Shown here: positions 38,833-46,598 of the stretch, in pieces
Layout: the number at the start of each line of letters is the position of its first letter
Position numbering within the stretch: position 1 is the stretch's first letter
Assembly (NCBI GenBank): GCA_934597345.1
Contig: CAKTRJ010000019.1
Span: forward strand, 1-46,598
Source of the DNA: an uncultured Oscillospiraceae bacterium
Lineage (GTDB): Bacteria; Bacillota; Clostridia; Oscillospirales; Oscillospiraceae
Reading direction: 5' to 3'
DNA length: 46,598 nt
Position numbers and translations under genes: made by a program
Notes under the pieces: model-generated
Databases searched by the model: none
The model's input: the letters and a program-made list of their open reading frames with translations, nothing else
Told to the model about the DNA's origin: nothing

Positions 38833-40995
38833 TCAGCGCTGATTGCTCTCCACTGTGACGCTCAGGCCCAGCCGGTGGAGCACCTGATAGAACCGCAGCT
38901 CCAGCTCCGGTTCGCGGATGCTGCGGATGCAGTTGATATACACCGTGTCGTTCCAGGTCAGAACGCCGCAGTCATGGGGCGCCTTGGCCTGCACACCGAT
39001 GATGAAATCCATCCGGGCCACATACGGTGCCATGACCTCCGGCAGACGCACCACGCCCAGATTGGACAGGCACAGGCAGGATTTGCACTCGCCCACCGTG
39101 TCGAACACGGCCTTCATGGCCAGATTCTTGATGAACAGCGGCATGACCCGCAGGACGGGCGATTTCTCGCTGGCTACGTTGGCGGCGAATTTGGCCCGCA
39201 TGGTCTGGGGGTTGTTCTCCAGCCCCATCCGGTGGTGGACGGCGGCGCAGATCTCCTCGAAGGTATAGTCGCCCATGCGGGGATCAATCTCCGGCGTGAT
39301 ATAGGAGGCGAAGTTCCGCAGCGTGCGGCTGGGGAACAGGTTCCGCAGGTTCACCGGCAGCAGCACCTTCACCGGCTTGCGCAGCCGCCGCTGGGGCACC
39401 TTTTCCGCCTGAAGCTGGGCAATGGCTTGCATCATGGCGGCACACAGCAGCTCCGTTACCGATACGCCGTAGCGTTTGGCGCAGGCCTTCAGCTCCGGCG
39501 CGGGAACCATCAGCGTGACCAGATTCTTGAAGCCGTCCTTCTCCGGCGTGCCGGAGAGATGCCACGCGGTGGACTCCTTACGGCTGGCCTTCACGTCGCC
39601 GGCGTAGCGCAGGAAGCTGTCCTCCAGTTCCTCGTCGCTGGGTTCCTCCAGCCGTCCCAGTACGCCGTCCACAGCGGGGACGGTCAGGCCGTATTTCTGA
39701 CTGAGATACTCCGCCAGCAGCGTTTTGACGAAGATCAGCGCGCCGGTGCCGTCTGTCAGGGCGTGGAAAAATTCCACCGCAAACCGGTTATGATACACCA
39801 GTACCCGGAAGGCGCACTGGCGCACCTGATGGAAGGGCGCGTGGGCCAGCGGGCAGCTTTTCTCCTCCTGAATGACGGGGGCCTTGGGGATCTGCTCCAG
39901 ATAGTACCAGAACACGCCCCGCCGCAGCCGCACGGCAATGGAGGGGAAGCGCCGGGCCGTCACGTCCAGCGCGCTGCGCAGCACGGCGGTGTCCACCGGT
40001 TCGGTCAGCGTGGCGGAGATGCGGAAGAAGTTGTTCCAGTTGCGCCGTTTGGCGGCGGGATAGATCTTGGCGGCGTTGTCCAGCTTCATCCACCGCAGGC
40101 TGCGGGCGGGGGACAGCACCTGATCCATGAAGCGGTTGATGGTCTCGAAGTCCTGGGGCATGTTCTCGTTGAGACAGTACAGCACATAGGCATGCCACCG
40201 CTCCGGGGCCACGATCATTTTGCTGCGGCAGCCGCTTTCCAGCAGTTTTTCATGCAGCATCCGGGTGTCGTCCAGCATCACCTCGTCGCCGCCCACAAAC
40301 AGCAGGGAGGGCGGCAGTGTCGTCAGGTCACCGAACAACGGCGAGCAGAACGGGTCGGTGGGATCGTCGGTATAGCATTTGGCGTAGAATTGCAGCAGCT
40401 CCGGCGTCATGGAGGGGTCGATCTCCCGGTGCTCCTCATAGGACTTGCCACTGCCGGTAAGATCCGTCCACGGCGAGATACCGATCAGGCCGCAGGGCAG
40501 GGGAAGCCCCAGCTCCTTCAGCTTCAGGCAAAGGGCGTAGATCAATCCGCCGCCGGCGCTCTCGCCGCACAGCAGGATCTGGTGGGCGGCGTAGCCCTTG
40601 CCCAGCAGATAGCGGTAGGCCTCCAGCGCGTCGTCCAGCGCCGCGGGATAGCGGTTCTCCGGGGCCAGCCGGTAGGCGGCGCAGAAGGCCCGCACGCCGC
40701 ACTCCGACGCCAGCGTGGCGGCAAAGCCCTTGGCATACTCCAGGCTGCCGCAGGTGTAGCCGCCGCCGTGGAGATACAACACCACGCCGCCCCGGCGCTC
40801 GTCCCGGGGCATGATCCACGCGCCCTGAAAGCGACCGAAGTCGTGTTCCTTCACCAGCACCTCCCGCTTGTGCAGGGCCGTCATCAGCTCGCCCAGCTTA
40901 TCCTGTCCCTTGCGGGTCACCTCAAGGGAGCAGCTGGCCACAAAGGGCTTGAAGAAATTCAGTTGTGACCGGACAAGCCTGGCGTGCAGTTCCAT
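38833..40995 (-). CDS. Alpha/beta hydrolase fused to a condensation-type acyltransferase
   Basis: The product has 720 residues and two catalytic units. Residues about 1-297 are an HSL-type alpha/beta hydrolase: oxyanion motif HGGG at 76-79, nucleophile Ser146 in GESAG, Asp237 or Asp242 in GGDEVMLDD, and His268. Residues about 305-720 resemble alcohol acetyltransferases and condensation domains; HALTDG at 411-416 supplies His411 and Asp415 of the HxxxD motif, and a GVRLP-like segment follows in the C-terminal half. Together they could hydrolyse and re-form esters of a lipid or alcohol. Substrates are unknown. AAAGGAA precedes the ATG, and DUF6320 follows. Confidence 0.85.
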   Translation of the reverse strand: MELHARLVRSQLNFFKPFVASCSLEVTRKGQDKLGELMTALHKREVLVKEHDFGRFQGAWIMPRDERRGGVVLYLHGGGYTCGSLEYAKGFAATLASECGVRAFCAAYRLAPENRYPAALDDALEAYRYLLGKGYAAHQILLCGESAGGGLIYALCLKLKELGLPLPCGLIGISPWTDLTGSGKSYEEHREIDPSMTPELLQFYAKCYTDDPTDPFCSPLFGDLTTLPPSLLFVGGDEVMLDDTRMLHEKLLESGCRSKMIVAPERWHAYVLYCLNENMPQDFETINRFMDQVLSPARSLRWMKLDNAAKIYPAAKRRNWNNFFRISATLTEPVDTAVLRSALDVTARRFPSIAVRLRRGVFWYYLEQIPKAPVIQEEKSCPLAHAPFHQVRQCAFRVLVYHNRFAVEFFHALTDGTGALIFVKTLLAEYLSQKYGLTVPAVDGVLGRLEEPSDEELEDSFLRYAGDVKASRKESTAWHLSGTPEKDGFKNLVTLMVPAPELKACAKRYGVSVTELLCAAMMQAIAQLQAEKVPQRRLRKPVKVLLPVNLRNLFPSRTLRNFASYITPEIDPRMGDYTFEEICAAVHHRMGLENNPQTMRAKFAANVASEKSPVLRVMPLFIKNLAMKAVFDTVGECKSCLCLSNLGVVRLPEVMAPYVARMDFIIGVQAKAPHDCGVLTWNDTVYINCIRSIREPELELRFYQVLHRLGLSVTVESNQR

Positions 40996-41026
40996 GAACG
41001 ACCGTTCCTTTCAGATTTATCATACT

Positions 41027-41055
41027 ATTATAGCATTTGCCGCGGGCGTTGTAAA
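41027..41055 (-). promoter_or_regulatory. Promoter of the hydrolase-acyltransferase operon
   Basis: On the minus strand TTTACA (41055-41050), a 17-base spacer and a perfect TATAAT (41032-41027), about 30 bases before the start codon. Confidence 0.85.
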
Positions 41056-41065
41056 TACACCACCG

Positions 41066-41602
41066 TTATGGCAGACCGGGGACGCGCCTGCGCAGCAGCG
41101 GGCAAAGCAGCGCCGTCACGGCGATCTTGATGGCGTCGCCGGGCAGAAAGGGGATCATTCCGGCCCACAGCAGGCCGGATACGCTCATGCCCTTGCCCAT
41201 ATAGCCGTTGAGGATCAGCGCCATGTAGGGCACGCCCACGGCGTACAGCACCGCGAGACCTGCCACACATGCCAGCGCCAGCCGCAGCGGAGAGGTGCTG
41301 CGGCGGCTGATGGCGCCGATGATGGCGGCGGCGGGGATCAGGCCCAGCAGAAAGCCGAAGGTGGGCTGAATCACATAGCCGAAGCCGCCGCCGGCGGTGA
41401 AGATGGGCAGGCCGATGAGACCCAGCGCCACATACACGCCCTGGCTCAATGCGCCGCAGCCCGGCCCCAGCAGAACGCCCGCCATGGCGGTGAACAGAAA
41501 TTGCAGCGTGATGGACGAAACGCCCAGCGGAATGCGCAGAAACGCGCCCACAGCCGTTAATACGGCCAGCAGCGCGGTATAGACCAGCTTTCGTGCAGAC
41601 AT
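41066..41602 (-). CDS. bioY: Biotin transporter substrate-binding subunit BioY
   Basis: BioY is the S component of an ECF-type vitamin transporter and binds biotin in the membrane. The product has 178 residues with about six helices. The family motifs VSSITLQFLFTAMAG, GLPIFTAGGGFGYVIQPTFG and the late FLPGDAIKI are present. AGGAGG precedes the ATG. The energising EcfA/EcfT genes are not in the window, so it may use a shared ECF module or work alone. It diverges from birA, as expected for a biotin locus. Confidence 0.95.
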   Translation of the reverse strand: MSARKLVYTALLAVLTAVGAFLRIPLGVSSITLQFLFTAMAGVLLGPGCGALSQGVYVALGLIGLPIFTAGGGFGYVIQPTFGFLLGLIPAAAIIGAISRRSTSPLRLALACVAGLAVLYAVGVPYMALILNGYMGKGMSVSGLLWAGMIPFLPGDAIKIAVTALLCPLLRRRVPGLP

Positions 41603-41634
41603 GGCAGCCTCCTGAAATGGAAAAGATTGGAGAC

Positions 41635-41664
41635 ATGATACCCCGCTGACAGCGGTGCTGTCAA
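41635..41664 (-). promoter_or_regulatory. bioY promoter with overlapping inverted-repeat operator
   Basis: On the minus strand TTGACA (41664-41659), an 18-base spacer and TATCAT (41640-41635). A perfect 7-bp inverted repeat, TGACAGC-GGT-GCTGTCA on the plus strand (41647-41663), covers the -35 box and most of the spacer. It is not a BirA-, BioR- or BioQ-type site as I know them. Confidence 0.7.
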
Positions 41665-41685
41665 GCCGCTTGATGATTTTTTTAC

Positions 41686-41714
41686 TTTACGGATGGGGAA
41701 AAACGTGGTAATAT
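41686..41714 (+). promoter_or_regulatory. Possible birA promoter
   Basis: TTTACG at 41686-41691, a 17-base spacer and TAATAT at 41709-41714, just before the GAGAGGAGG ribosome site. Confidence 0.55.
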
Positions 41715-41742
41715 GGGCCACGAACGAGAGGAGGCGACAGCC

Positions 41743-42489
41743 ATGGAGCAGCCGAAGGTCTACCGCTATGACACGGTGGATTCCACCAATACCGTATGCA
41801 AAACGCTGGCACAGGAGGGCGCGCCGGACGGCACCGCCATCATCGCGGCGCGGCAGACGGCGGGCCGGGGCCGCATGGGCCGGGGCTTCGAGTCGCCGGA
41901 GGGCCTTGGGCTGTACCTCTCTATGCTGTGGCGGCCCGTGGCATCGCCGGAGGGCCTGCTGCCCCTGACGGCCATGGCCTCCGCCTCCGTCGCGCTGGCC
42001 ATCCGCCGGGTCACCGGAGCGGATGTGCGCATCAAGTGGCCCAACGATCTGGCGCTGCACGGCAAAAAGCTGGCGGGCATCCTGACGGAGGTGACACTCT
42101 CCGGCAGCGGTGTGGATCATGTGGTCATCGGTCTCGGCGTCAATCTGCGCCAGCGGCCGGAGGACTTCTCGCCGGAGGTGGCAAGGGTGGCCACCTCGCT
42201 GGCGGCGGAGGGCTGTGACGTGGACAGGGCGGCGCTGGAGACGGCGCTGGTGGACGCGCTGCGGCAGGCATTCCGCCATCTGTGCGCACCGGAGACCTAT
42301 GTGGACGAATACCGGCAGCTGTGCCTGAATCTGGGACGGCAGGTGCGTATCCTGCAGACAGGCGAGACGGTGACGGCGCTGGATATCGACGGGCAGTACG
42401 GCCTTGTGGTGCGGCATGCAAACGGCACGGCGGAGACGCTGCGCTGCGGCGAGGTGTCGGTGCGGGGCCTGTACGGCTATACGGAATAA
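41743..42489 (+). CDS. birA: Biotin--[acetyl-CoA-carboxylase] ligase without DNA-binding domain
   Basis: The product attaches biotin to carrier proteins through biotinyl-AMP. It has 248 residues from the ATG at 41743 (GAGGAGG nine bases upstream). The catalytic domain starts at once (YRYDTVDSTN), has the biotin/ATP loop GRGRMGRGF at 41-49, KWPND at 98-102 and Lys109 in GKKLAGIL, and ends in the small C-terminal beta domain. The N-terminal helix-turn-helix of repressor-type BirA is absent, so this is a group I ligase. It therefore cannot repress bioY itself, although the two genes are divergent neighbours. Confidence 0.95.
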   Translation: MEQPKVYRYDTVDSTNTVCKTLAQEGAPDGTAIIAARQTAGRGRMGRGFESPEGLGLYLSMLWRPVASPEGLLPLTAMASASVALAIRRVTGADVRIKWPNDLALHGKKLAGILTEVTLSGSGVDHVVIGLGVNLRQRPEDFSPEVARVATSLAAEGCDVDRAALETALVDALRQAFRHLCAPETYVDEYRQLCLNLGRQVRILQTGETVTALDIDGQYGLVVRHANGTAETLRCGEVSVRGLYGYTE

Positions 42490-42532
42490 CCGGCCCGCAA
42501 GGGCGGGATCATACAAAAGAGGTGCTTTTCAA

Positions 42533-43075
42533 GTGAAGGATTTTTTAGAGCTGTTTCTGACGTTCGCCAAGGTGGGCGTCATGACCTTCGGCGGCGGCAT
42601 GGCCATGCTGCCCATCTTACAGCGTGAGGTGGTGGAGAACAAGGGCTGGGCCACCGACGAGGAGCTGACGGACTATTTCGCCATCGGCCAGTGTACGCCG
42701 GGCATCATTGCCGTTAATACCGCCACCTTCATCGGCCAGAAGCGCAAGGGCATCTGGGGCGGCATTGTGGCCACGCTGGGCATCGTGTTTCCGTCTCTGC
42801 TCATCATCACGGCCCTGGCGGGGCTGATCACCAGCTTCTCCCATCTGGAGTGGGTGCAGAACGCCTTTGCGGGCATCCGCGTCTGCGTATGCGTGCTGAT
42901 CTTCAACGCCACGCTGAAGCTGTGGCAGGGCGCGGTGAAGGACGTGTGGGGCGCGCTGATCTTTGCGGCGGTGCTGGCCGCGTCGCTGCTGACGAACCTC
43001 TCTCCCGTGCTGTTCGTGCTGGCGGCCGCCGTGGCGGGCATCATCATCCGCAACGTGGGAGGTGCCAAAAAATGA
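42533..43075 (+). CDS. Chromate-transporter family protein, first half
   Basis: The product has 180 residues from a GTG at 42533 with AGAGGTG upstream. It is a single CHR domain of about five or six helices, with FGGGMAMLP and the QCTPGIIAVNTATFIG motif. Such short CHR proteins act as pairs encoded side by side (as B. subtilis ywrB and ywrA) and are proposed to export chromate in exchange for another ion; the natural substrate is often unclear. The stop overlaps the start of the second half. Confidence 0.9.
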   Translation: MKDFLELFLTFAKVGVMTFGGGMAMLPILQREVVENKGWATDEELTDYFAIGQCTPGIIAVNTATFIGQKRKGIWGGIVATLGIVFPSLLIITALAGLITSFSHLEWVQNAFAGIRVCVCVLIFNATLKLWQGAVKDVWGALIFAAVLAASLLTNLSPVLFVLAAAVAGIIIRNVGGAKK

Positions 43076-43632
43076 TCTATTTACAGCTGTTTTATGAGTT
43101 CCTCAAGACCGGCCTGTTCGCCATCGGCGGCGGTCTGGCCACGCTGCCCTTCCTGTCGGATATGGCGGACCGCACCGGCTGGTTTACCCAGGCGCAGCTG
43201 GCGGATATGCTGGCCGTCAGTGAGTCCACCCCCGGCCCGGTGGGCGTCAACATGGCCACCTATGTGGGCTTTGAGTCCGGCGGTATCCTGGGCGCAATCA
43301 TTGCCACACTGGGACTGGTGGCCCCGTCCATCATCGTCATTCTCATCATCGCCAGCTTCCTGAAGGCCTTCCGGGACAACAAGTATGTGGACGCCGCCTT
43401 CTACGGTCTGCGTCCTGCCTCCACCGCCATGGTGGCCTCCGCCGGTATCGGCGTGGTGCTGCTGAGTCTTGTGGATACCTCGGCTTCCGGATTGGACTTC
43501 TTCCGCTGGAAGGAGCTGGCCCTTGCGGCGGTGATCCTTGTGCTGACCCGCTGGGTGCCCTTTACGAAAAAGCTGCACCCCATCGTGTTCATCGCGGCGG
43601 CCGCCGTGGTGGGCGTGGTGTTCCATTTCTGA
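43072..43632 (+). CDS. Chromate-transporter family protein, second half
   Basis: The product has 186 residues from the ATG at 43072, overlapping the previous stop by four bases. It is a CHR domain with FAIGGGLATLPFL and STPGPVGVNMATYVG, the counterpart of the first half. The two domains should insert with opposite topology and form one transporter. GGGAGG lies about 11 bases upstream in the previous gene. A long-stem terminator closes the pair. Confidence 0.9.
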   Translation: MIYLQLFYEFLKTGLFAIGGGLATLPFLSDMADRTGWFTQAQLADMLAVSESTPGPVGVNMATYVGFESGGILGAIIATLGLVAPSIIVILIIASFLKAFRDNKYVDAAFYGLRPASTAMVASAGIGVVLLSLVDTSASGLDFFRWKELALAAVILVLTRWVPFTKKLHPIVFIAAAAVVGVVFHF

Positions 43633-43641
43633 ACAAATGCG

Positions 43642-43683
43642 AAAAGCACACCTTATGCTTTGGATAAGGTGTGCTTTTTCTTT
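43642..43683 (+). terminator. Terminator of the CHR pair
   Basis: A 15-bp perfect stem (43642-43656 with 43664-43678) with a seven-base loop, ending in TTTTTCTTT. Confidence 0.92.
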
Positions 43684-43738
43684 GTGCGAAGTGTCAAAAT
43701 GCCCATTTTTACGACAGGATTGTTAGGGTATTTGTCAG

Positions 43739-43767
43739 TTGTAATTTATTTCCCGGCGGGTTATGAT
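43739..43767 (+). promoter_or_regulatory. xpt-guaA promoter
   Basis: TTGTAA at 43739-43744, a 17-base spacer and TATGAT at 43762-43767. The leader is only about 25 bases, too short for a purine riboswitch. Confidence 0.75.
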
Positions 43768-43799
43768 AGAAGCAAACTATTATAAGGAGGACTATTCCC

Positions 43800-44381
43800 A
43801 TGGAACAGTTGAAGGAACGCATCCGCCGTGAGGGCAAGGTGCTGCCGGGTAATATCATCAAGATCGACGGATTTCTGAATCACCGGGTGGATACCAAGCT
43901 GTTGGGCGATATCGCGGACGAATTTGCCAAGTATTTCGATACCAGCAAGGCCACGGTGGTGCTGACCGCCGAAGCCAGCGGCATCGCACTGGCCACCGTG
44001 TGTGCCGAACGGTACGGCGTTCCCATGCTGTTTGCCAAGAAGGCCAAGAGCGACAACATCGAAAGCGGCCTGATCCAGAGTGAAATTTTCTCCTATACCT
44101 ATAAGAAGAAGGTCACCCTGCTGGTGTCTCAGGAATGGCTCAGCGAGGATGACCGCGTGCTGATCATCGACGACTTTATGGCCAACGGCTACGCCATGGG
44201 CGGCCTGGTGGACATCGTGAAGAAGGCCGGCGCCCAGCTGGTGGGCATCGGTGTGGCGGTGGAGAAGGGCTTCCAGGGCGGCGGCGACAAGTTCCGCGCC
44301 ATGCCCGACGTGCCCTATAAGGCCCTGGCCGTGATCGAATCCGCCGACGAGAACGGCATTATCTTCCGGGAGGACGACTGA
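43800..44381 (+). CDS. xpt: Xanthine phosphoribosyltransferase
   Basis: Xpt makes XMP from xanthine and PRPP. The product has 193 residues, normal for the family. The PRPP-binding motif [13 protein letters not shown] is at about 119-131, and the N-terminal [19 protein letters not shown] and FLNHRVD are typical of Xpt. AAGGAGG lies nine bases before the ATG. guaA starts one base after its stop, so xanthine is routed directly to GMP. The expected guanine riboswitch of Bacillus xpt is absent here. Confidence 0.95.
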   Translation: MEQLKERIRREGKVLPGNIIKIDGFLNHRVDTKLLGDIADEFAKYFDTSKATVVLTAEASGIALATVCAERYGVPMLFAKKAKSDNIESGLIQSEIFSYTYKKKVTLLVSQEWLSEDDRVLIIDDFMANGYAMGGLVDIVKKAGAQLVGIGVAVEKGFQGGGDKFRAMPDVPYKALAVIESADENGIIFREDD

Positions 44382-44382
44382 G

Positions 44383-45912
44383 ATGAAGAAAGTTCTGGTT
44401 CTGGACTTCGGCGGCCAGTATAACCTGCTGGTGGCACGCCGTGTCCGCGAATGCGGCGTGTACTGCGAGATCAAGTCCTTCCGCATGTCCATGGAGGAGA
44501 TCCGCGCCTTTGCCCCCGACGCATTGATCTTTACCGGCGGCCCCGCCACCGTGTTCGAGCCCAACGCCCCCATGGTGGACAAGGCGCTGTTTGAAATGGG
44601 TATCCCCGTGCTGGGCATCTGCTATGGTGAGCAGCTGATGATGCATCTGCTGGGCGGCCAGTGCCGCAAGGCGGAGACCCGCGAATACGGCAAGGTGGAG
44701 CTGACCCACAAGGGATCTCCCCTGTTTGACAATGTGCCGGAGAAGGCCATCTACTGGATGAGCCACGGCGTCGAGGTGGAGAGACTGGCGCCCGGCTTCG
44801 AGATCATCGGCTCCACCGAAGGCTGCCTGCACGCGGCCGTGCAGTGCGCCGATAAGAAGCTCTACGGCGTGCAGTTCCATCCCGAGGTACTGCATACCGA
44901 GTACGGCACCCAGATCCTGAAGAACTTCCTCTACACCATCTGCGGCTTCAGGCCAGAGTGGACCATGGCCTCCTACATGGAGGAGGCGGTGGCCGAGTGC
45001 CGCCGTCAGATCGGCGATGGCCGCGTGCTGCTGGCCCTGTCCGGCGGCGTGGACAGCTCCGTGGCCGCCGCCCTGCTGCAGCGTGCCGTGGGCGATCAGC
45101 TGACCTGCATCTTCGTGGATCACGGTTTGCTGCGCAAGGACGAGGGCGATCAGGTGGAGCAGGTGATGAAGCACCAGTTCCATGTGGATGTCCGCCGCGT
45201 CAACGCCGGTCCCCGGTTCCTGGCCAAGCTGGCCGGTGTTACCGAGCCGGAGCGCAAGCGCAAGATCATCGGCGAAGAGTTCATCCGCGTGTTCGAGGAG
45301 GAGGCCAAGAAGATCGGCGCTGTGGACTTCCTGGCCCAGGGTACCATCTATCCCGACGTGGTGGAGTCCGGCCTGGGCGGTGAGAGTGCCGTCATCAAGA
45401 GCCACCACAACGTGGGCGGCCTGCCCGACTGCGTAGATTTTAAGGAGATCGTGGAGCCCCTGCGCCGCCTGTTCAAGGACGAGGTGCGCCAGCTGGGCAC
45501 CGAGCTGGGCCTGCCTGACGAGCTGGTGTGGCGTCAGCCCTTCCCCGGCCCCGGCCTGGCCATCCGCGTGATCGGCGATATCACCGAGGAAAAGCTGGCC
45601 ATCCTGCGGGATGCCGACGCCATCTTCCGCGAGGAGATGAAGCTGGCGGGCCTTGACCGCACCACCAGCCAGTTCTTCGCCGTGCTGACCGACCTGCGCA
45701 GCGTGGGCGTCATGGGCGACGAGCGGACGTATGACTATACCCTGGCCCTGCGCGCCGTGCAGTCCCAGGACTTCATGACCGCCACATGGTCCCGCCTGCC
45801 CTATGAGCTGCTGGACAAGGTGTCCAACCGCATCGTAGGCGAGGTGAAGCACATTAACCGCATCTGCTACGACATCACCTCCAAACCCCCTGCCACTGTG
45901 GAGTGGGAGTAA
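44383..45912 (+). CDS. guaA: GMP synthase (glutamine-hydrolysing)
   Basis: GuaA aminates XMP to GMP with glutamine and ATP. The product has 509 residues. The glutaminase domain (about 1-190) has Cys80 in GICYGEQ and His166/Glu168 in QFHPE. The ATP-pyrophosphatase P-loop SGGVDSS is at 220-226, and the C-terminal dimerisation domain ends in the conserved [18 protein letters not shown] precedes the ATG in the end of xpt. The 3' end of guaA is a known target of tyrosine integrases, and the sequence after it changes character (see the junction entry). Confidence 0.97.
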   Translation: MKKVLVLDFGGQYNLLVARRVRECGVYCEIKSFRMSMEEIRAFAPDALIFTGGPATVFEPNAPMVDKALFEMGIPVLGICYGEQLMMHLLGGQCRKAETREYGKVELTHKGSPLFDNVPEKAIYWMSHGVEVERLAPGFEIIGSTEGCLHAAVQCADKKLYGVQFHPEVLHTEYGTQILKNFLYTICGFRPEWTMASYMEEAVAECRRQIGDGRVLLALSGGVDSSVAAALLQRAVGDQLTCIFVDHGLLRKDEGDQVEQVMKHQFHVDVRRVNAGPRFLAKLAGVTEPERKRKIIGEEFIRVFEEEAKKIGAVDFLAQGTIYPDVVESGLGGESAVIKSHHNVGGLPDCVDFKEIVEPLRRLFKDEVRQLGTELGLPDELVWRQPFPGPGLAIRVIGDITEEKLAILRDADAIFREEMKLAGLDRTTSQFFAVLTDLRSVGVMGDERTYDYTLALRAVQSQDFMTATWSRLPYELLDKVSNRIVGEVKHINRICYDITSKPPATVEWE

Positions 45913-45971
45913 TCCCCAAAAGGCCAAAAAGCCTTGAAAATGCTGGAGTTTTGCGTTACGGAATTGCCCCG

Positions 45972-45990
45972 TGACAACAAAATGACAACA
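45972..45990 (+). repeat. Direct repeat TGACAACA, possible integrase arm site
   Basis: TGACAACA occurs at 45972-45979 and 45983-45990, 11 bases (one turn) apart, in the guaA-XRE gap. Paired repeats of this kind often lie at the ends of elements moved by tyrosine integrases. The identification is inference. Confidence 0.4.
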
Positions 45991-46009
45991 TTTTAGATTA
46001 TCCAAGAAT

Positions 46010-46060
46010 AAAGAGCTATCTGATTTCTGTTAGAGAAGTCAGATAGCTCTTTTTGTTTTG
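46010..46060. terminator. Terminator between guaA and the XRE gene
   Basis: A 14-bp perfect stem (46010-46023 with 46039-46052) with a 15-base loop, then TTTTGTTTT. The A-rich left foot allows it to work in both directions. Confidence 0.8.
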
Positions 46061-46067
46061 TCTGAAT

Positions 46068-46598
46068 TTAATCGTTCTTCAGCCTGTCTTTGAAAGCCTC
46101 CACCAGCGCATCGCTGAGCTGCTGGGACGGCACTTTCACATAGCCGGAGGTTTCGTCATATTTCGGGTAGTTATAACGCCACTTGTCGTAGTCCTCCCGG
46201 TTGATTTTGCCATTGCGGAGCTTTTCTGCCTGCTGTGCCCACGCTGTGAGTATTTCGGAAAGCTCAGCGGCGTCCTTCCCCTTCCGGGGATCAACACGCA
46301 GGGAAACGCCGTTCTCGCCGGTTTCCACTGTCAGACCGTAGCGATCTTCCAAAGTGAACAGTGTGTGCATCAGGCCAAGATAGCTGTCAATGTCCGGCAC
46401 GGACAGTGCCAGCGGTGATACGCCCAGCGCACTGGCAAGGCTCTCCGTCAGCTCCGCCTTGGGCGTTCTGCTGCCGGACTCATACTGCGCCATACGGATG
46501 TCGGCGGTCTTTTCCGGGAAGCCGACCACCTGCCCCAAGTATTTTTGCGTCATTCCCCGCAGATTACGGAAAAACCGAATTCTCTCACCGATTGCCAT
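46068..46598 (-). CDS. XRE-family helix-turn-helix regulator, mobile-element type
   Basis: The product has 176 residues; its ATG is the last codon of the window, so the ribosome site is not visible and a longer N-terminus cannot be excluded. Residues 1-60 are a Cro/C1-type helix-turn-helix (GERIRFFRNLRGMTQKYLGQ, then IRMAQYESGSRTPKAE). The rest is a charged region with WAQQAEKLRNGKI and REDYDKWRYNYPKYD. I know this architecture from integrative and conjugative elements of Clostridia. It converges on guaA across a terminator, and its composition is less GC-rich than the preceding genes. Confidence 0.85.
   Translation of the reverse strand: MAIGERIRFFRNLRGMTQKYLGQVVGFPEKTADIRMAQYESGSRTPKAELTESLASALGVSPLALSVPDIDSYLGLMHTLFTLEDRYGLTVETGENGVSLRVDPRKGKDAAELSEILTAWAQQAEKLRNGKINREDYDKWRYNYPKYDETSGYVKVPSQQLSDALVEAFKDRLKND

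Noticed and set aside
38065..40968. Plus-strand open frame of 967 codons opposite the DUF6320 and hydrolase genes
   Set aside because: It runs across two well-supported minus-strand genes with promoter, ribosome sites and conserved motifs; its product is low-complexity and Gln/His/Gly-rich.
41041..41060. BirA-box-like half site (TTGTAAATA) near the hydrolase promoter
   Set aside because: The second half site is missing, and the BirA of this locus has no DNA-binding domain.

Overview
The window is a chromosomal segment of a GC-rich low-GC-phylum (Firmicutes) anaerobe, most likely Oscillospirales/Oscillospiraceae (relatives of Oscillibacter, Dysosmobacter, Flavonifractor). The reasons are the rpoB-rpoC-L7Ae-rpsL-rpsG-fusA-tuf order, the 138-residue Firmicutes-type S12, strong AGGAGG ribosome sites, TTGACA-17-TATAAT promoters, a FtsEX plus LytM-peptidase cassette, and DUF4830 and DUF6320 proteins. 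This placement is inference from gene content; no database search was run.

Layout. 1-1586 is an AT-rich accessory segment: the tail of one unknown gene, a TIR/deoxyribosyltransferase-like Rossmann protein, and a membrane-anchored partner. It looks like part of a defence or mobile island. A lipoprotein gene (1744-2430) and a 347-base non-coding stretch with a terminator, a strong promoter and a long leader lead into rpoBC (2778-10201). A terminator follows, then a new consensus promoter drives the L7Ae-like gene, rpsL, rpsG and fusA. tuf has its own promoter and ends in a two-way terminator facing a DUF4830 lipoprotein.

15862-21700 holds an RsuA-type pseudouridine synthase, a PucR/CdaR-type regulator, ftsE-ftsX with a LytM/M23 cell-wall hydrolase, and an unrecognised Arg-rich protein. 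21811-31425 holds greA, a lysS with a fused tRNA-binding domain, and then a tight run of a SpoU methylase, dprA, topA, trmFO and plsX, followed by acpP under its own promoter. 31557-38011 holds rnc, an ECF sigma factor with an overlapping membrane protein gene, uppP and a ftsK/spoIIIE translocase.

38110-41602 is a minus-strand block: a DUF6320 zinc-ribbon membrane protein, a fused alpha/beta-hydrolase plus condensation-type acyltransferase, and bioY. birA diverges from bioY; its product lacks the DNA-binding domain, and an uncommon inverted repeat sits in the bioY promoter. A split CHR chromate-transporter pair and xpt-guaA (xanthine to XMP to GMP) follow. The window ends with an XRE regulator of the kind carried by conjugative elements, just past the 3' end of guaA, a known island insertion site.

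The observations most worth following up are the TIR-like/membrane pair at the left edge, the hydrolase-acyltransferase fusion with its DUF6320 partner, the LysRS-Trbp111 fusion, the candidate biotin operator, the heptamer repeat element at 38050 and the probable island junction behind guaA. No tRNA or rRNA gene, CRISPR array, transposase or riboswitch of a class I recognise was found.
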